Shown here in pieces: positions 10,431 through 23,780 of a stretch of DNA of 64,000 nt. Below the pieces are notes generated by a model. That model had not been told where the DNA came from. It saw only the letters and a program-made list of their open reading frames with translations, and did no database searches. The stretch lies in assembly GCF_910592395.1 (NCBI RefSeq), contig NC_088315.1, positions 4,590,501 through 4,654,500 on the forward strand. Direction: 5' to 3'. Each line of letters starts with the position of its first letter. Position 1 is the first letter of the stretch. The translations under genes and the position numbers were made by a program. The stretch comes from Lineus longissimus. Taxonomy: Eukaryota > Nemertea > Pilidiophora > Heteronemertea > Lineidae.

Positions 10431-13400
10431 TATACAATACATACCAGGGCCTACTGAGGATGGCATTGTCATCTTAGAATTAAAATGTCATGTTTTCTTT
10501 ACAATCATAATGTAGAATGTTCTAGAATGCATTGACAACGGACGCCTCCCAGGAAGCACCCAGTATCATTCTATTTTAGGCTCCATCAATCATTGACACA
10601 GAATAGGAACTTCCCTTCCCAGAACGTACACATACCAGTTTATAGCGATGATATATAATTGTTTTTAGGCAGTGACAGTATGTTATCGGGTAAGGACAAT
10701 AAGGTTGCCAACAATTCACGGAGAAAGACTTCCAAGAAATTAGAGAATATCAGGCATTGCGTTTTCTCGCATGTCAAATTCTCGAGTTGCCATGATGTTT
10801 CTGTTTCATGTAAAATGTTACTTCCCCGAGTTTGTAACGAGAAATTGAGCAGGCGAGAATTCAAAGTAACCGACAACAAAATATAATGTATGTCAATGTG
10901 CTTCGTACGGAGCGAAACCTGTTTAAAACAACTAAGATACAATTTTAAGGAATGTACGTTGCCAGCTTAGATAAGAATAGACACATCGAATGATAGATAA
11001 AAAAAATCACTAATTATCAGTATCAGTTATCAAAATTAATTTCGGATATGACCCTGTACACTTTGTTTACTGCTGGTTATGAAGCTTTATAGCGTCGAAT
11101 ACTCTAAGTGTGTGTAAAAAAGTATTCATTTAATGAACAAAAAACAAAATATAGCGATTGGAAGAATATTCAATTCTTTTTTATTATCAATGATCACATT
11201 GTCATGCATACACATCCCTTTAACTCTAACAGTATTTCTGGGGACAAAATACGCTAGTTTCCTTTCACCTGTTGTATCACAATGTTGTGTGAGTACTGCT
11301 AGACACAAAATATAGTACTAATGCCCGGAGGCTGCATACTGAAATCATAAAGAACAAACCCGAAAAGCCCCGAAGCTTTAAACAAGTGAAAGGACTTGGT
11401 TTTATCATGCTTTGTAACGCGAATGAGGTAACTTAAGTTATTTTCGTCAAGATCATTGACCTGTAGCTATGCAGTTTGTGATGCCTGGAGGCTCTTCCTC
11501 AGGACATAATGAAAGTTTCAGGAGCAATTCCATGTTAACCATTATGTACTTTAGCTGACTTCATGGGCGTTTAACACTTTCAGATTAAGGAAAAACTGTG
11601 TAAATGAATATATATTCTTTCTCATTGTTAGCTAAGGGTATTCGCTTTAAAACAGTAAACGTCAAGATTTTTGGTACGGTGTATTGAAGAAATTTCAGTA
11701 AATATTAGAATCGTGTGAAATGGAATAATTCACCAGTTCCTCCTTTTTTGTCTGCATCGATTTCGTAAATTCAATACATGTATATACAAATGTATTTTCC
11801 TGAACTAGGGCTACATATGCAAATTTCATATACTGATTGAGCATTTATCATCGTATTTCAATCGAAATTCCAATACGATAGATTGATTATAAATTAATGC
11901 GAATAACAAATCGAAAAAGCCATTGAATGCGTTGTGAACCCACACTAGGAAAGAACGCAATCCACATTATACATCATGCATAAGGTAACTGTCACATGCG
12001 TGACGTGGCAGTCTTCAATACTTCACAATCGCGATACTCTTTGATAAAGGAATAGTTTATTTGATACGGCCCCGCCACGGATATCAGTACCGTAGAGGCA
12101 TTCTGGGTACTTTTTCCTCGGCCTTGTTTATAACTGTGGTATATCATCGATTTGTTTTTCATTTTGTTCTTGAGTATATTTACATATAACTTTACAAGTT
12201 TGAGGCGGGTTTTTTTTGCCGTGGTGTCCTCTGGCGAGTACCCCAGGGGGTTTGTTTACCATCGGATATATACCGGAGGACTTAGATGACTCCTGGTCTT
12301 TTTTGATCAAAATATATCCCCGTGGCAGTATCATTGATCAAATGATGAAAAAAGTGTTGTGATATATACATTTTAAGACGCATGGAATGAAATGCTTAAC
12401 ATGAACCTTCCTGCCTATTACGCCTGTTCGGGGATTTCCAAAAGCAGTATTTGGTCCGGTCTTATCCAATCAGAAGTGTCAGATTCTGTGTCTCCGTAAT
12501 GCTCGCTAGAAATGGTCCAATCAGATGTCTATATATATTTGACCGTTGGTTCCGGTCAATTTTGTTTCAAAAAGTAGGTGAACATATCAAATGTTTTTTC
12601 TTCTTATGTTATATATATCTTATTTTCATCATGTACATGTCTGGATGGCCTCAATATCATGGAGTGCAAGGGTTAATAACCATATACATGTCTATCAGAT
12701 AAAACGGAGGTTACCTTTCTCCCCAACAATCACACATGCATGTTTAATTTTTTCTTTGTGTTACATCCCCACCGCTACATTTAGACACTGTTTTTCTCTT
12801 TTTCGCGAACAAAAACCGGTACGCCTTGTATTATACTGTTTGTCGCTATAAAGTTCATTGAAACCTTTTCATCAGAATTCTAATGTGATTTCATTATTGA
12901 TTATCAAAATAAAAGACAACTACAACTATGTCAGCTTATTCATTGAAATACAATACTTTCAAAAATTCGATGAGATTCCGTTGAGATTATCAGCACGATT
13001 TTATATTAGCTTAGAAAAAGAGAAGATTACCTTTGGAGATGAAAGCTAGTCACAATTCATGGGAATACATACATAATTTTTGCAGTCACTAATATGTTAC
13101 AGTTTGTATGTGTCTGATTCCGAATTAAAAGATTTAATATTTAAAAGATTTAATATTTAAAAGATTTAAAAAATTTAAAATTATTCTGTACATTGTACAA
13201 TTACTTCTATATATTGTACGTACATTCAATTTGCAAACTCAACATCAAAATATAACTACAAATTGGATAAAAGAAATTCTGTTCACACTTTCGAAAATTT
13301 TGCTTGCAGAATAACAAAACTCATTTTGTGTTATTTGTGATTCATTCATGTTCCCTATCGCCAATTTGCTTTTAAAAGCCAGATAGCACAAGTGTTGGAC

Positions 13401-14264
13401 AACGGTATCGTGCAGAAAGGGTAGTAACAGGGTAAAATAGCAGAAACTCGACGATGTTTGATTTATAAAAGCGCATTTGAATTGAGTGTTAAATGATACT
13501 GGTAATTCAACTTGATTGCAAGCGTAGATGAAAACCTCGATATTCACCTGTACTATTTTCGTTTTGAAAGAAAAGAAATTTGACACTGACAAAATATTTT
13601 ATAGAGCGATAAATTTATTCTCAATAAGGACATTAGACAATATTTCTTAAAGCACTCAATATATATTCTCAATTATGATACTCTACATACAACAACATGG
13701 TCTGTAATATCTATATCACAATTAAATTGTAAGCGCTATCCAGTGGAGGGTGTAATCAGTTGGAGCCTTGCCTGTAAGATACGGTCGAGTCCGGAGCAGA
13801 AATAAGAAAGGTGCTGTGGTACTTTTCATTGTAGACTCAGTACAACTGTCCACAATTATTCTTGTCCCGGTGTAAAAGAAGAAAATGTCCCCCTGGAAAA
13901 AGTGTCCGGCCTATTGTATTCCGCTATCTGGTTCTATAGAGGCCATGACCGCCAATAGCTCAGAGATTAAAGCGCATAATATAATCCATTGTTTCCCGGA
14001 CATTCTATCCCAGGACATTTTAAACTTCTACACCGGGCCTAAAATTGTACCACGTGACATTATATAACAATCAACAAAACAATTGTTACCTGTATATTAC
14101 ATCAAAAAACGTATCGCTCAAGATCACATGCATAAGGGTCTGTTTTTAATCAATGGAGCGATAAATTGTCCTGGCATTTCGCACTTATAACACATACTTG
14201 GTGTTATATTCGACAGTTGCTTTTAATAGATGAGAAATCAAAACAATCATTAGTTCAAAAATCC
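10431..14264. other. Intergenic, AT-rich, nothing recognised
   Basis: Only short open frames without similarity. A small A/T tandem (gatttaatatttaaaa, about 13128-13180) and one short palindrome are the only structures noticed. Confidence 0.4.
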
Positions 14265-14315
14265 TCAACTGACTCGAATATACCCATAACTTATAAGCAT
14301 ATTCGAGTCAGTTGA
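14265..14315. repeat. 17-bp perfect inverted repeat
   Basis: Arms tcaactgactcgaatat (14265-14281) and its exact reverse complement (14299-14315) flank a 17-base loop. It could form a stable hairpin. There is no gene nearby that it obviously serves. Confidence 0.9.
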
Positions 14316-17300
14316 CGATATGATGAATCTGATGTTGCCATGATATAAGCGGAATATGCCCGTTTAAAACGCAGATTATATACATGTAAGCAATGTTAGA
14401 GACTTGTCTATGAGAGGGCAGAGAGAGATATTCACCAAAAGGTATACGATGCATAAGGGTGTAGATTATTTGAGCAAAGACATGTAGATTGTACAATACA
14501 ATTATCCCCGGTGTGACAGCGGATATAGTCCCCCTGGAGTCATAGTCCGGTAGCATTGCATTTGACCAATTAAGCAGCATGATCTATTGTACCGCTAACC
14601 CTAACCAAAACATTTAGCAATGCGGGCTATTGTTACACGGACTATCAGCCCTAGGACTACTATCCCTTGCACACCGACATGATGAAACTGAGAAAGGTAT
14701 ACATGTTAATGGGTCGATAGATGGTCGGAAAAAAATACCAGAAAAACATTTTGATTATTGACATTACCTTTGTATCATATCACTCGGGAGCGCCGAGTTT
14801 GATAACATCGTTTTTGGAGTTGATCGGTTCTCAAGGAGAAAGAACTTCAAACTTCTATGTATATCGCCATGAGAACCTACATATTATATACTAAGATGAA
14901 GAAATAAACAATAAAATTGGACCTGTACATGGCAGGACAACAATGACATCCATTTTGAATACGGTACGGGTGAAACGTTTTAAAATATCGAAACTGGAAA
15001 ATGTATGATACTACTATGTATCACAACGAATGAAAGAACGTCGTTTAGAGCCTCATAGATTGTAACTATACATTGTAAATACAAACGTAGCGCAAACGCT
15101 ATTAATGTAAAACGCTATTTTCAATAGTAAACTATTTCTCCGAATATTACTGAATAGATTGCATTATAATGAACCATTTTCCACTGTCGACGTGTAAATG
15201 CCTTTTTCATAAAACTACGTGCTAACCTGGAAAGAAAACATAGAATATAACCTACCAAAGATTAGTTCATTTTGAGGGGCGTAGGCCCGCATTTATTATT
15301 TTATAGGATTGTACCCCTCCAACACAGTAATGGGAAGGCCTTGTTTCTATTGTGTTGCAAAGGTAAACCAATACCTTTACCCATCGTGGTGTAGATCGTC
15401 GTGACTATTGGGCATGTTTCCAGTGACTGCGATCGCGAGAACGCTCGTGTCGCAGTTTTTTTATATTTGCTTCATTGCACCCAAACCGAACATTTTGCTT
15501 TTGCTTGCGATGTCGGATGTGCCGTTCATAGAATTGATTAATTTCAATCTATTCAGTTGCAATAAACAATTTCAAAACAAATGTACCATTATATTGAAAA
15601 TGGACATGACCCAGCAGTGTTGATAAAAATTCAAAGAAGAAGAAAGAATACTACAATAACTACAACGTAAATGATATTACCTATCTTTAGCTATAATTTG
15701 CTGAGTTAACATGGATTGAATTATTTGTAGCCTACACATAACCGTTTTCTTCCTGTAATAAAAAAAATTAATTTTTTAAAAACTCAAATTTTATTTGATT
15801 CGCCTGTCAGAATTGTTCTTCACTTACAATCTTTACCAGCAACATATTCATGTATTGGAAACCGTCTAATTTATGTGGTTATTTCTTTTTTGCGAATTTC
15901 GCGAATAAATTGTACTCGTAGAAATAAAAATTTCGAAATATTTCTTTGATTGGAAAAACCAAACGAAATGTCGTAATTCTCCGAAAGAAAGATCGCTGCG
16001 AAAATTTTTTTATTTTTATTTTTTCAGAAATTTACATGTAGGCCTACTTGCAAAAACTGGCGCTTATGGCAAATATTAAGACTCGGAGGTTTACGGTGGA
16101 CATACGAATGTGCCAAGCTCCTTGATTGGGCATACATCTATATACTCGTGTTAATCTGAAATTTAAAGCAATGATTTGTATAGCATAACAGTTCCCAAAA
16201 GGTGTTATTTGTTATGATCAGAGACCTGAGACGTACGTTACCGTATCCTTTCGTGTCATCTTTGTTAAGAAATACTGTGGACAAAAACATTTAATACATG
16301 TAATTAATATACCGGCTGTCTTAATGCATTAAACGCATGATTATGTGCAATAAGTTACAAAATCTAGGGTTTTAACTGACAATGATCTGGGACATTCACA
16401 TTGTCTCGAGAATGTCGAAAGCTTATTTCAGAGCTTTAATAGCTAGTTTTATCCTAGGGCATCTTTGGTAAACATCTAGGGTTTAGTAGGTGTCTTTAGA
16501 AAGACATTGAAAGAACCATAAAACAAATGTCTTGAAATACTTCTATGGTGGTTTGTACTGGATGTTGTGTGAATGGAAGTTTACCTTTGCATGCTATCAA
16601 AGCACAATTAGGATTATAATTACTTACAAAATTTAATTTAATCACTTAATTGTATCATTACTGTAATATACCTTTGTTTTCTTAATAGAAACGGTAGAAA
16701 ATCAGATCAGATGAGACATGTACTATCTCAAGTTGTTGAAAACAAGATTTACACGGGTCTACATTTTCAACACTTCCCTTTAACAGTTGTTTTTGTTACT
16801 TGTAGCAAACTTACAAGATTCAATATCAGAGATGTACATGGCTGTGTGATGCACCTGAGGAGAATGTACGTGATTAGAGTTTAAGATAACTATTACAAAA
16901 GACTGAGAGCCACAACTTTACCTAGGTCGACTATAGCAAAAACTCTAACCTAAATGTACTTCGTTTTATTTAAGGTACGATTTTACTCTTTGTGCAAAAA
17001 CTGTTTGAAATAAATTTAACAACTTAATGCAATCAGAATCTTGATTCGTGGTGCCTACTTTATCAATCCTTTCTAACATACAAGAAAAACAATTGAATAA
17101 CAAAATGGTTTCCTGACATCATGACTAACTTTGACCGTTTTGTAACCCTACCTTTTTTCGGGATCTCAATGGGAATTGAATTTGCGTTGATGCAGCGAGG
17201 CTAAGCAAGTCATCAAATTTCTAATTGGTTGGACGTCATCAATAACTGACAAGGGTCTTTTAGGCTTATACAATACTATGATATGTGCAACTTATAAGAG

Positions 17301-18471
17301 GACAAATGTAATAATTATATGAATAACAAAATTGAAACGCACTTGGAGTTAAACAAGTTCTCAATTGGACAAGATGTTCTCAATTTGGGAATTGATACTG
17401 TTTAAACATCACAATGTCTTGGTCGTCATCTCGGCGACATATGGAGTTGGACTCGGGACGTTTATTTGATAGGACAGCAAGAATAAATAGGAAAATAATT
17501 CTTAATTCCTATTTGTTAAACGTTTGCAATGAAACAAGCAAAACAAAGCTTGTGAAAAAGGCAACTAAAGAAAGGTCCATGTAGATATAACGTACTATAA
17601 ATTTAGTTTGGCAGCAAAATTCGAGGTCAGGGACACCAAATGTGGCTTCCGATTTTTCATGAAATTTCACTTAAATATATTATTCAATTATTTTTTGCCA
17701 CAATTTTCTGTTTCATTCGTGATCTACAGTTTTACTTAAATAAGTATTGCAGATAGAAAACAATGCATCAGGACCGAAAACGGCTCCACCAGATAAGCTG
17801 TGGACAATTAGGTGAGCGAGAAACTATATTCTTTTCTCTCTCCGTGCACAACCGAAGCAAAAACCGCCAATTCTCTTATGGTGGACGTCACTCGACAACA
17901 ATAATTATGAAAGCACATCTTTTTCCCGGCAATAAGACCATCACGTTACGGTTAGAGTCCTGATTCTGATCAAATGTCTGGTACTGAAGATGAGTCCCAT
18001 TTCCTAACTGTTATAAATGTTCTCCCGAAATAGATTTGAATAAGAATGCTTAGTCGATGTACAGACATGTACACTGCTTCCCGGCGTGTTGTTACATAGA
18101 AAACTCTTCACAATTAAACTAAGTGTGGGTAATAGAGTATGGTATGTCGAAGCACTACTTTTTCTTTTCTTCATCCCCGTGATTTCAAATTCCAACTATA
18201 AATTCTATCTTTTCTATCTACTTCGATGATAAGACGTTCAGATGCTGAAATCCCGGAGGTGCAGGAAATATCGGATGATCGCAAAGCACTGGGCCCGTCA
18301 AAACGACAAAAAACAACAACAACTGGAAGCTGGACTCACGAATATATAAGCGAACATTGTATCCCGGTTTGTATATCAATTTGCTGGTACTTTCGTACAG
18401 CATGAACTCGATGCGACACCGCGGCGTGTCACGTGTCACATTCATTCCAGACGCCTTCCCGTATCTGCTGT
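14316..18471. other. Intergenic, nothing recognised
   Basis: Low-complexity A/T tracts around 15760-16030. No coding exon with supporting splice sites, and no RNA gene recognised. Confidence 0.4.
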
Positions 18472-19477
18472 CTAAGAGTCCTCCGTTGACATGCACATCC
18501 CGCTGGACCACTTCTGAGGCTTGCCATTCTCATCAGCAGGACACTCTGTAGGTAAGAGAATTAGATAAAGCAATCATACTACGATCGTAGGTGATTTCTT
18601 ACCCTTAAAGTTACTTTCTGAAGGTAAGAAAATGATTTAAGCATTAATGATGCAGGGTGTTGAGAAAAAGATGAAAGGGAGTAATTGCACATAGACTTTT
18701 ACCTGTGAATCTTAAGGAAACAGGTGAGATTTTATTCGCAATTTCTATCTTCCAACATTAATCTTAAAACCCTGTTCATTCGCCGTCGCCATGTTGAAAC
18801 AGGAAAAGGAGAGGGAAAAATCTGCACTAACAAAAAACAAAAACAGCTCTCACAAGAGAATAGTTCCATCCATGTACTAGGTCCAAGCCATGACTCTGCC
18901 TTAGCAAAGCTTTTAGTTTTCGTGTTTTATTTCTTCTAACTGATCTAACTCCTAATTGGACATTTCAATTTACACATTGCACTTCAATATACTGTTAAAG
19001 ATTTATTGATACAAAAACTAACTTACTCATTTCATAAAATTTCATTCCATGAGCCTTTTTTCCTTTAATAAGAAACGGTGCCATTTCATCTTTCTCACCG
19101 ACGAAGGGCGCTATCAATTGGCACTTTCCAGCAGAGTTGAAATCCTTGCCTCCGAAGTTAAACCCTTGGCAGCTGGTCTCTATTTCCTCCTTCTGATATT
19201 TGACTTGAAGTAGCTTGCATTTAAGGAAACAGTCGACTCCATTCATGTCTGGATCTTTAGGATTGAGACATTTCCCCCCGTAGTCTTCTGATTTGGTATT
19301 TGGAACTAGCAGTGCTGCACCTTTGAATGTAGGGTTCATCGTTGCCCAACCCTGGATTTCCGCCGGAATGGGTACGAATGGCTTCGTGGCCGCGTACGCA
19401 TCATCGCCCTCTTCAGCAAGCACCAGGTTAGGGCATATCAGGCAGACAACCAAGAATACAACCAAATATGCGTACAT
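18472..19477 (-). CDS. Secreted PAN/apple-like domain protein, two exons
   Basis: Exon 1 (19477-19027) starts at the only in-frame ATG that opens a signal peptide, MYAYLVVFLVVCLICPNLVLA, followed by a mature part beginning EEGDDAYAA. It ends at a GTAAGT donor in phase 1. Exon 2 (18545-18472) follows a cctacag acceptor and adds KCPADENGKPQKWSSGMC and a short Ser/Glu/Asp tail before TAG. The total is 174 residues. Residues about 90-130 carry the PAN/apple arrangement: C-x3-C, then SCQGFNF, then GKCQLI. PAN domains bind proteins or sugars outside the cell. The mature protein has seven cysteines by my count. The in-frame codons upstream of 19477 lack an ATG and are likely 5' UTR. The splice phase joins exactly. 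I am confident in the gene and moderately so in the domain. Confidence 0.72.
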
Positions 19478-19579
19478 CTTGTCTACCTTCACCAAAATAT
19501 CCTCAAGAAATTTTTTGGGAAATATTGTTCCCCGCTCAGCTCTTTCTCTGTTTGATACAAGTCGTTCCAACAAAATTTA

Positions 19580-21130
19580 GCACCGGGTGATGGCAAGGTT
19601 TGTTTAAAATCAGATTTGAATATCAATATTACGAGTTCACTGATTCTTCTGACAGGATTTAAAGTACATATGCGTTATTTTTGTAAATCTTGAGTTTTTA
19701 TCATCAATAGAATCCTTTTTGAAATATTGTGACGGTTTCTTCCTCAAGTGGCCTGCAATGAGTTCCGTTTCTTGAATTCAGGGTAATTAATGACAAAATG
19801 TCTAAATGATATCCCAAGTCCAGCCTCCAGCTTAACTAAAATAATTATGTTTGCTCTCCTAAATATTCCTCATAAAGATATTGTTAGTCCTTTTTCTGAA
19901 TCGAAATTACGCAATCACCCGGCACCAAAATGATCTTTCACTTTATCGTCGGAACCAGCCAAACTCAAAATGATACAGGAGACAAGTTTGTCTGTCTAAC
20001 TGAGCGCCATTGTCATCCCCGTTGCCGATTGGTTGTATCAATTGATCTGACATATAATCAATCATGCGAGCGAATCAGATATCTTCTTTGGCAACAATTA
20101 AATTATCGAACCTATTATGAGGCGAGGAAAATTCCCCTAGGTGATTCGTTTTACAGTAAACAACATTTTAGTTTTTACAAGTTTCTAAAGATTTAGGGAG
20201 AGATTGGTAGACAACGAAGATGACAATTGGGTTGCAACGGTACGATGTTAGAGATGAGAGTCAATAGATACCTAGGCCCGCACCTGGTATTACAAAACTT
20301 TAAGATCTGGTAATCAGAATCGTCCGTAATCGATATTGTTTTCGATAAATAAACTCAAATTATCAGTTTATTTTGTTGGTGAATTGACAAACTCCTCTGA
20401 CGGATTCGATTCATGTCAATGGCCAATAGCAAAACCTCGAGGATGTTGTGTTGCCCACGGCCATGGGCAAAAACCTTTATATGGTGTCAAATTTAGCTTT
20501 TGGGGATGTTGTTTTTGTTGTTGTTTATCTTGTGTATTATTAATGCACATCAATACTACCAGAAATTAATAGTATATGGGTTTGGAATTTTATAAGTGCC
20601 AAAAGCTTGTTTTTTTCAAAGGGAACTCGGATAATAATTTGAATTCAATTTTTGCTGGAAATATAATACCAAGACGGACAAAAATCAAATCTCATTTAGC
20701 TCTGAACTTCTAAAGAAAATAAAGATACAGGGCATTTCTTCAAACTACGAAATTCTCTTAGTATTTCATGCCGCATTGTGTACTCGCATTTTTTAGAGGG
20801 GTTTTATAACCTCGTGATACAGCTCCGCTACCACCTCATTCCTTACTGTCTTAATCAAATTTCGTTTGCAAAACCTACCACTATATATCTTTCCCTTACT
20901 GATGAACACTGGTTTTGATTAACCTCGTAAGTTCTTAAATAATTTAAACGGTATTGTCTGAGAATAAACCGACTCTGCATTGCGGATACATTTTATATTG
21001 GCTGCTTGAAAAAAGCCTACAACAGCCTCAGGGAACGGAGCGAATATGGATTGATCGTCAGGCGTAACTATTTGCTTATATAAGGACCTATATGTAAAGG
21101 AATCCCTTACAAATTGACGCATTAATTGTC
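19580..21130. other. Intergenic, nothing recognised
   Basis: No defensible exon, repeat or RNA gene seen. Confidence 0.4.
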
Positions 21131-21137
21131 TCCGATG

Positions 21138-21300
21138 ACACCCTGGAGAATCAGTTCCCCACATAGCCAAGCATCTTATCAGGCCTTCCAAATTGCCGAG
21201 CTTGCCTGTTCTTGGAAAGGAAATTTTATTTAATAAAGTCGGTAAGTTGGAAGGCCTGATAAGATGCTCGGCAATGCGGAGAACTCATTCTTCAGGGTGG
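21138..21300. repeat. Foldback element with ~54-bp arms
   Basis: The inner 21 bp of each arm are a perfect inverted repeat (gcatcttatcaggccttccaa at 21171-21191; complement at 21247-21267). Similarity continues outward for another ~33 bp with several mismatches (caccctggagaa against ttcttcagggtg). The loop is 55 bp. The shape is that of a foldback or MITE-type element, but I did not find clear target-site duplications. Confidence 0.75.
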
Positions 21301-21715
21301 ATGTGAGAATTAATAACACACCCTTTGTATGCATATTAGATTCAAAGTTTAAACCACAAAAACGCCAAAAGAATGCCATAATTGTGAGCTGGTGGTTATA
21401 ATAGCACTATGCACACCCTTTGTCATCTGAAGTCTTTAGACCTATTGAAATAATATGTGAGAAATAATCGAAGAATTTCTAGAACATTCGATACATTTTT
21501 TTATAAATTCATGATTTTCTATCAATCCTTCGGTTTGTACTCTAAGCACTGACACATATATTGGCCTATTGATAAAGATACTTGCGGCGAGCAATACGGA
21601 CTTCTCTCGTCAACTCGAAATAGCAATTCGTCGATTGACGTCGGCAAAAAAAGGACAACAGCATGGCCATCTAGGACTTCACTGCGCATTCGCAGACGGG
21701 GCATTTGCATGACAA

Positions 21716-21935
21716 TTACCATTATTTGCCCTTGTCAGTTTAGGTCTATGGACCCGCATGCGAGATTTTTCGTGGGGGTCGATGTTATCATGTCTTGCCC
21801 TGATAATCCTTTCATAATACAGCAAAACAATCGGAATTTAGGCCTAGGTGCGAGCGGGCTCTGTTTGAAGACAATTGACCGGGTATTAGCGTATGCCTGA
21901 ATTCCTTTTACAGAGAGGTGAGGGGCATACGTAAT
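21716..21935. mobile_element. Dispersed element, copy 1
   Basis: This shares with 24752-25795 and 37011-37230 the ordered blocks atttgcccttgtcagttt, ggggtcgatg, ttgccctgataatcc, aatttaggcctaggtgcgag, gaagacaat, tgcctgaattc and gaggtgaggggcat. No coding capacity. It is probably a non-autonomous transposon-derived repeat. Confidence 0.75.
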
Positions 21936-23780
21936 GTCTCTCTAAGCCAACACATTTTGGCAGCTGGCCACCATTGAGCACACGAGGATTTAAGGATAAG
22001 TCTTAGTTAATCTAGTAAACATTGTAAAAAAACTAGTTTGAACGAATACGATGCTTTCAAAACTTAGAAATCGATACTGAACTTTTCAATTATGATGATA
22101 ATCTCGACAAGACATTGAAATTATTGAGCGCGTGTATCGGTCGTTCTCTGAATTTTCCTTGGCGATGCTTCTTTTGGTACAATTAGTTCAATTCGTACGA
22201 CTCGTTTACGCCAACTAGTTGTAGTAAGATGAACTAAGCATGGGGGATCTGGGGAGGTAATGTGGCTTGTTCCCCATTCTCCCCGGATGCAATCAATCTT
22301 CTGATGAAGGATACTCTTTTCCCACGTCTTATCTTGAAAACCCCTGAACCCCTAAACCCGAACTTTACAAACTACACACTGATTTCTGACTACAACGAAG
22401 ATCTCACAAAAACTGAATGTAGAATTTCCGAGACTTGTCGACACAAAGATGTGTTGCCGATACTATAGTATTTAATGTTTCTAGTTCCAAACAACCCAAA
22501 TAGGGGACAAACTAACTGAGAAACCAGCTATTTTGTACTATTCGAAAAATGCAGTTGGCGCAATAATTTTCTTTCTCTGCATAAATGGAAGCAGTGTGTT
22601 TCAATTTCAAACAAAAGAAGTGCATTTCTATTCGTCATAAAAAAATGAAAATGTCCTGCTCTGATGATATTTTTGCACACAACATGAAGTATAATAGCAG
22701 TATATTAGCATTCGCCCAACACCGCAGAATTTGCCCGTAAGGGTTATTTGACAGTATACATAATAATATTTATACAATACCAAAATGCAAACGGGAAAAG
22801 CTTCTTTTTTATAAAGAATTTTATTAATATTTTTGGCGAAGGGAGTGTGAGCTGGCGTACGGGCGACAAAATGCAGTGGGTGCGCCAAAGTTTCATGCAA
22901 CAGTACTATGTGCCTGCCGGAACTACACATTGTTACGGTCACTTTAACGGCAGTAGTAATGTGCCTGCCGGAAGCACTCGTAATTGTACAAGAAAAAGAG
23001 AAATAAAGCAACATTTGCCTCTTTCCTCAAGCAGGAGTATGTGACTTCCGTTCAGGTAGCATTAGTCGATCAGAAGACGCCTAAAATATTTTTTCGGCAA
23101 AGAATTGGAACACAGACTTGCACGGATTCTTAGAGAAAGTCCCAAATTCTTTCTGCATCCAAAAAACGTAAACCACGCGCATAATGGTATAGTTTCTTTA
23201 CTTTTCGCCCCGTGACAATTACACAACTTTTTGTATACCTTCTACAGCCTCTACTCAAATGTTTCAGAGCAACTTGGGGAGCTGCTTATCGGCGTGATCC
23301 ATGCATGAATTAGTATAGTTTGAAAAGAATTTTCTTTTAGAAATTAAAAAAATTAATGATATACCTGTACTAGGATTGGTTTTGATGCAAGTATGCTATA
23401 TGGCGTCGTGACTCAAATATAATATCGGTTAAATCGTTAAAACAATTTGTTGGACATGAAGTTCATCACCCACAATGCGGTGGCGTGCTCCCAACCTATC
23501 CCTCCGCTCAAACACCATCCCCATATACGCTTGGCTGCGAAAGTCGCTCATCAGATACAATAAACCTCGAATTCCCACGCAGCCAACCTCGCCACCAGGT
23601 AGACAATCGCTCATACACTGCTCATAACTTATGCAATTTAGTGTTAGTAAACCCGCTAAAATCCGTCGCTAGGTATCGCAAGAGCAGTTATAGATAAGGT
23701 CCCTGCGTTTGCCTCTTAAACTGGATACGGGAGCTTTAGAGCCTTTTTCGACGGAATACGAGTTCAGGGGAGTTTCAAGA
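21936..23780. other. Intergenic, nothing recognised
   Basis: Two stretches of about 100 codons are open (about 22628-23044) on opposite strands, but neither has similarity or splice support. Confidence 0.35.

Noticed and set aside
18218-18511. 97-codon minus-strand frame overlapping exon 2 of the PAN-like gene
   Set aside because: The in-phase spliced frame ends at 18472 and explains the region better; this frame has no start context or signal.
22628-23044. 128- and 98-codon frames on opposite strands
   Set aside because: Neither shows family features; the repeated 'gtgcctgccgga' words hint at a small duplication and not at a gene.
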